From NCBI GenBank assembly GCA_018241125.1, contig JAFEEL010000036.1, positions 1 to 40,990 of the forward strand: 40,990 bases of DNA, read 5' to 3'. Position numbers and translations under genes: made by a program. The stretch's first letter is position 1; each line of letters starts with the position of its first letter. This DNA is from Pseudomonadota bacterium (lineage in GTDB: Bacteria; Pseudomonadota; Gammaproteobacteria; Xanthomonadales; Xanthomonadaceae). The notes below the pieces were generated by a model. That model ran no database searches, was not told where the DNA came from, and saw only the letters and a program-made list of their open reading frames with translations. Below are positions 40,891 to 40,990 of this stretch, piece by piece.

Positions 40891-40990
40891 GGTGGGGGCG
40901 AAAAGTCAGGGGTGGGGGCGAAAAGTCAGGGGTGGGGGCGAAAAGTCAGGGGTGGGGGCGAAAAGTCAGGGGTGGGGGCGAAAAGTCAGG
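40891..40990. repeat. Perfect 20-bp tandem repeat, at least five copies
   Basis: Five identical 20-bp units, GGTGGGGGCGAAAAGTCAGG, occupy 40891-40990 without a single difference and continue to the last base of the window. There are no spacers. The true copy number is unknown. Confidence 0.97.

Noticed and set aside
40891-40990. CRISPR or origin iterons
   Set aside because: The units are contiguous without spacers, and there is no replication initiator or DnaA-box cluster nearby. I keep it only as a tandem repeat.

Overview
The window comes from a GC-rich gammaproteobacterium, most likely of the order Xanthomonadales (Lysobacterales). The evidence is the gene content and order: comF divergent from bioB-bioF-bioH-bioC with ubiA nearby, secB-gpsA, gpmI-envC-ctpA, a gspB/gspA pair, a DUF1820 gene, and glnA behind an NtrC/sigma-54 promoter. 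No rRNA, tRNA or CRISPR array was found, and the genus cannot be fixed from this sequence. Most of the window is chromosomal housekeeping DNA. It is unusually rich in short repeat elements, several of which lie inside reading frames.

Layout. 1-578: the 3' end of an IS630-type transposase, a 7-bp tandem array and a gene-free stretch with a hairpin. 579-5489: a lipoprotein, aminopeptidase N (pepN), a divergent PLP-dependent threonine/serine dehydratase-like enzyme, and a bacterial PH-domain membrane protein. 5530-11829: a type I restriction-modification operon in the order hsdR-hsdS-(zeta-like kinase)-(small protein)-hsdM, with ATGA overlaps at three junctions. 11831-16101: biotin operon bioB-bioF-bioH-bioC on the minus strand. 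16144-19587: comF, a secreted protein of unknown function behind a perfect CRP/Clp-type site, ubiA, and a ParE/Phd-type toxin-antitoxin pair. 19645-22152: a PerM-type membrane protein and a YqjD/YqjE-like membrane-stress cluster that includes a protein built from 11-residue repeats. 22233-25778: a DegQ-like protease, a lipoprotein, secB and gpsA. 25788-31031: a repeat-built lipoprotein, then gpmI, envC and a CtpA-type protease. 31053-34918: two small conserved genes, tandem repeat arrays, gspB and gspA. 35196-40385: a FadL-type porin, a PEBP-family protein, a small membrane protein, a divergent UppP-type phosphatase and glnA. 40386-40990: non-coding DNA packed with repeats, including a near-copy of the glnA 3' end and a perfect 20-bp tandem repeat that runs off the window.

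How the genes work together. The biotin genes form a tightly overlapping operon covering pimeloyl-chain priming (BioC, BioH) and ring assembly (BioF, BioB). EnvC and the S41 protease follow gpmI and act in the envelope. GspA and GspB are accessory factors for the type II secretin. SecB and GpsA form a small export/phospholipid pair.

Two themes deserve attention. First, a zeta-like kinase and a small partner sit between hsdS and hsdM, which suggests a restriction system coupled to a toxin-antitoxin-like module. Second, at least three unrelated repeat families have entered coding sequence without breaking the frame (bioB, comF, bioH, gspB), and a further duplication sits in frame just beyond glnA.
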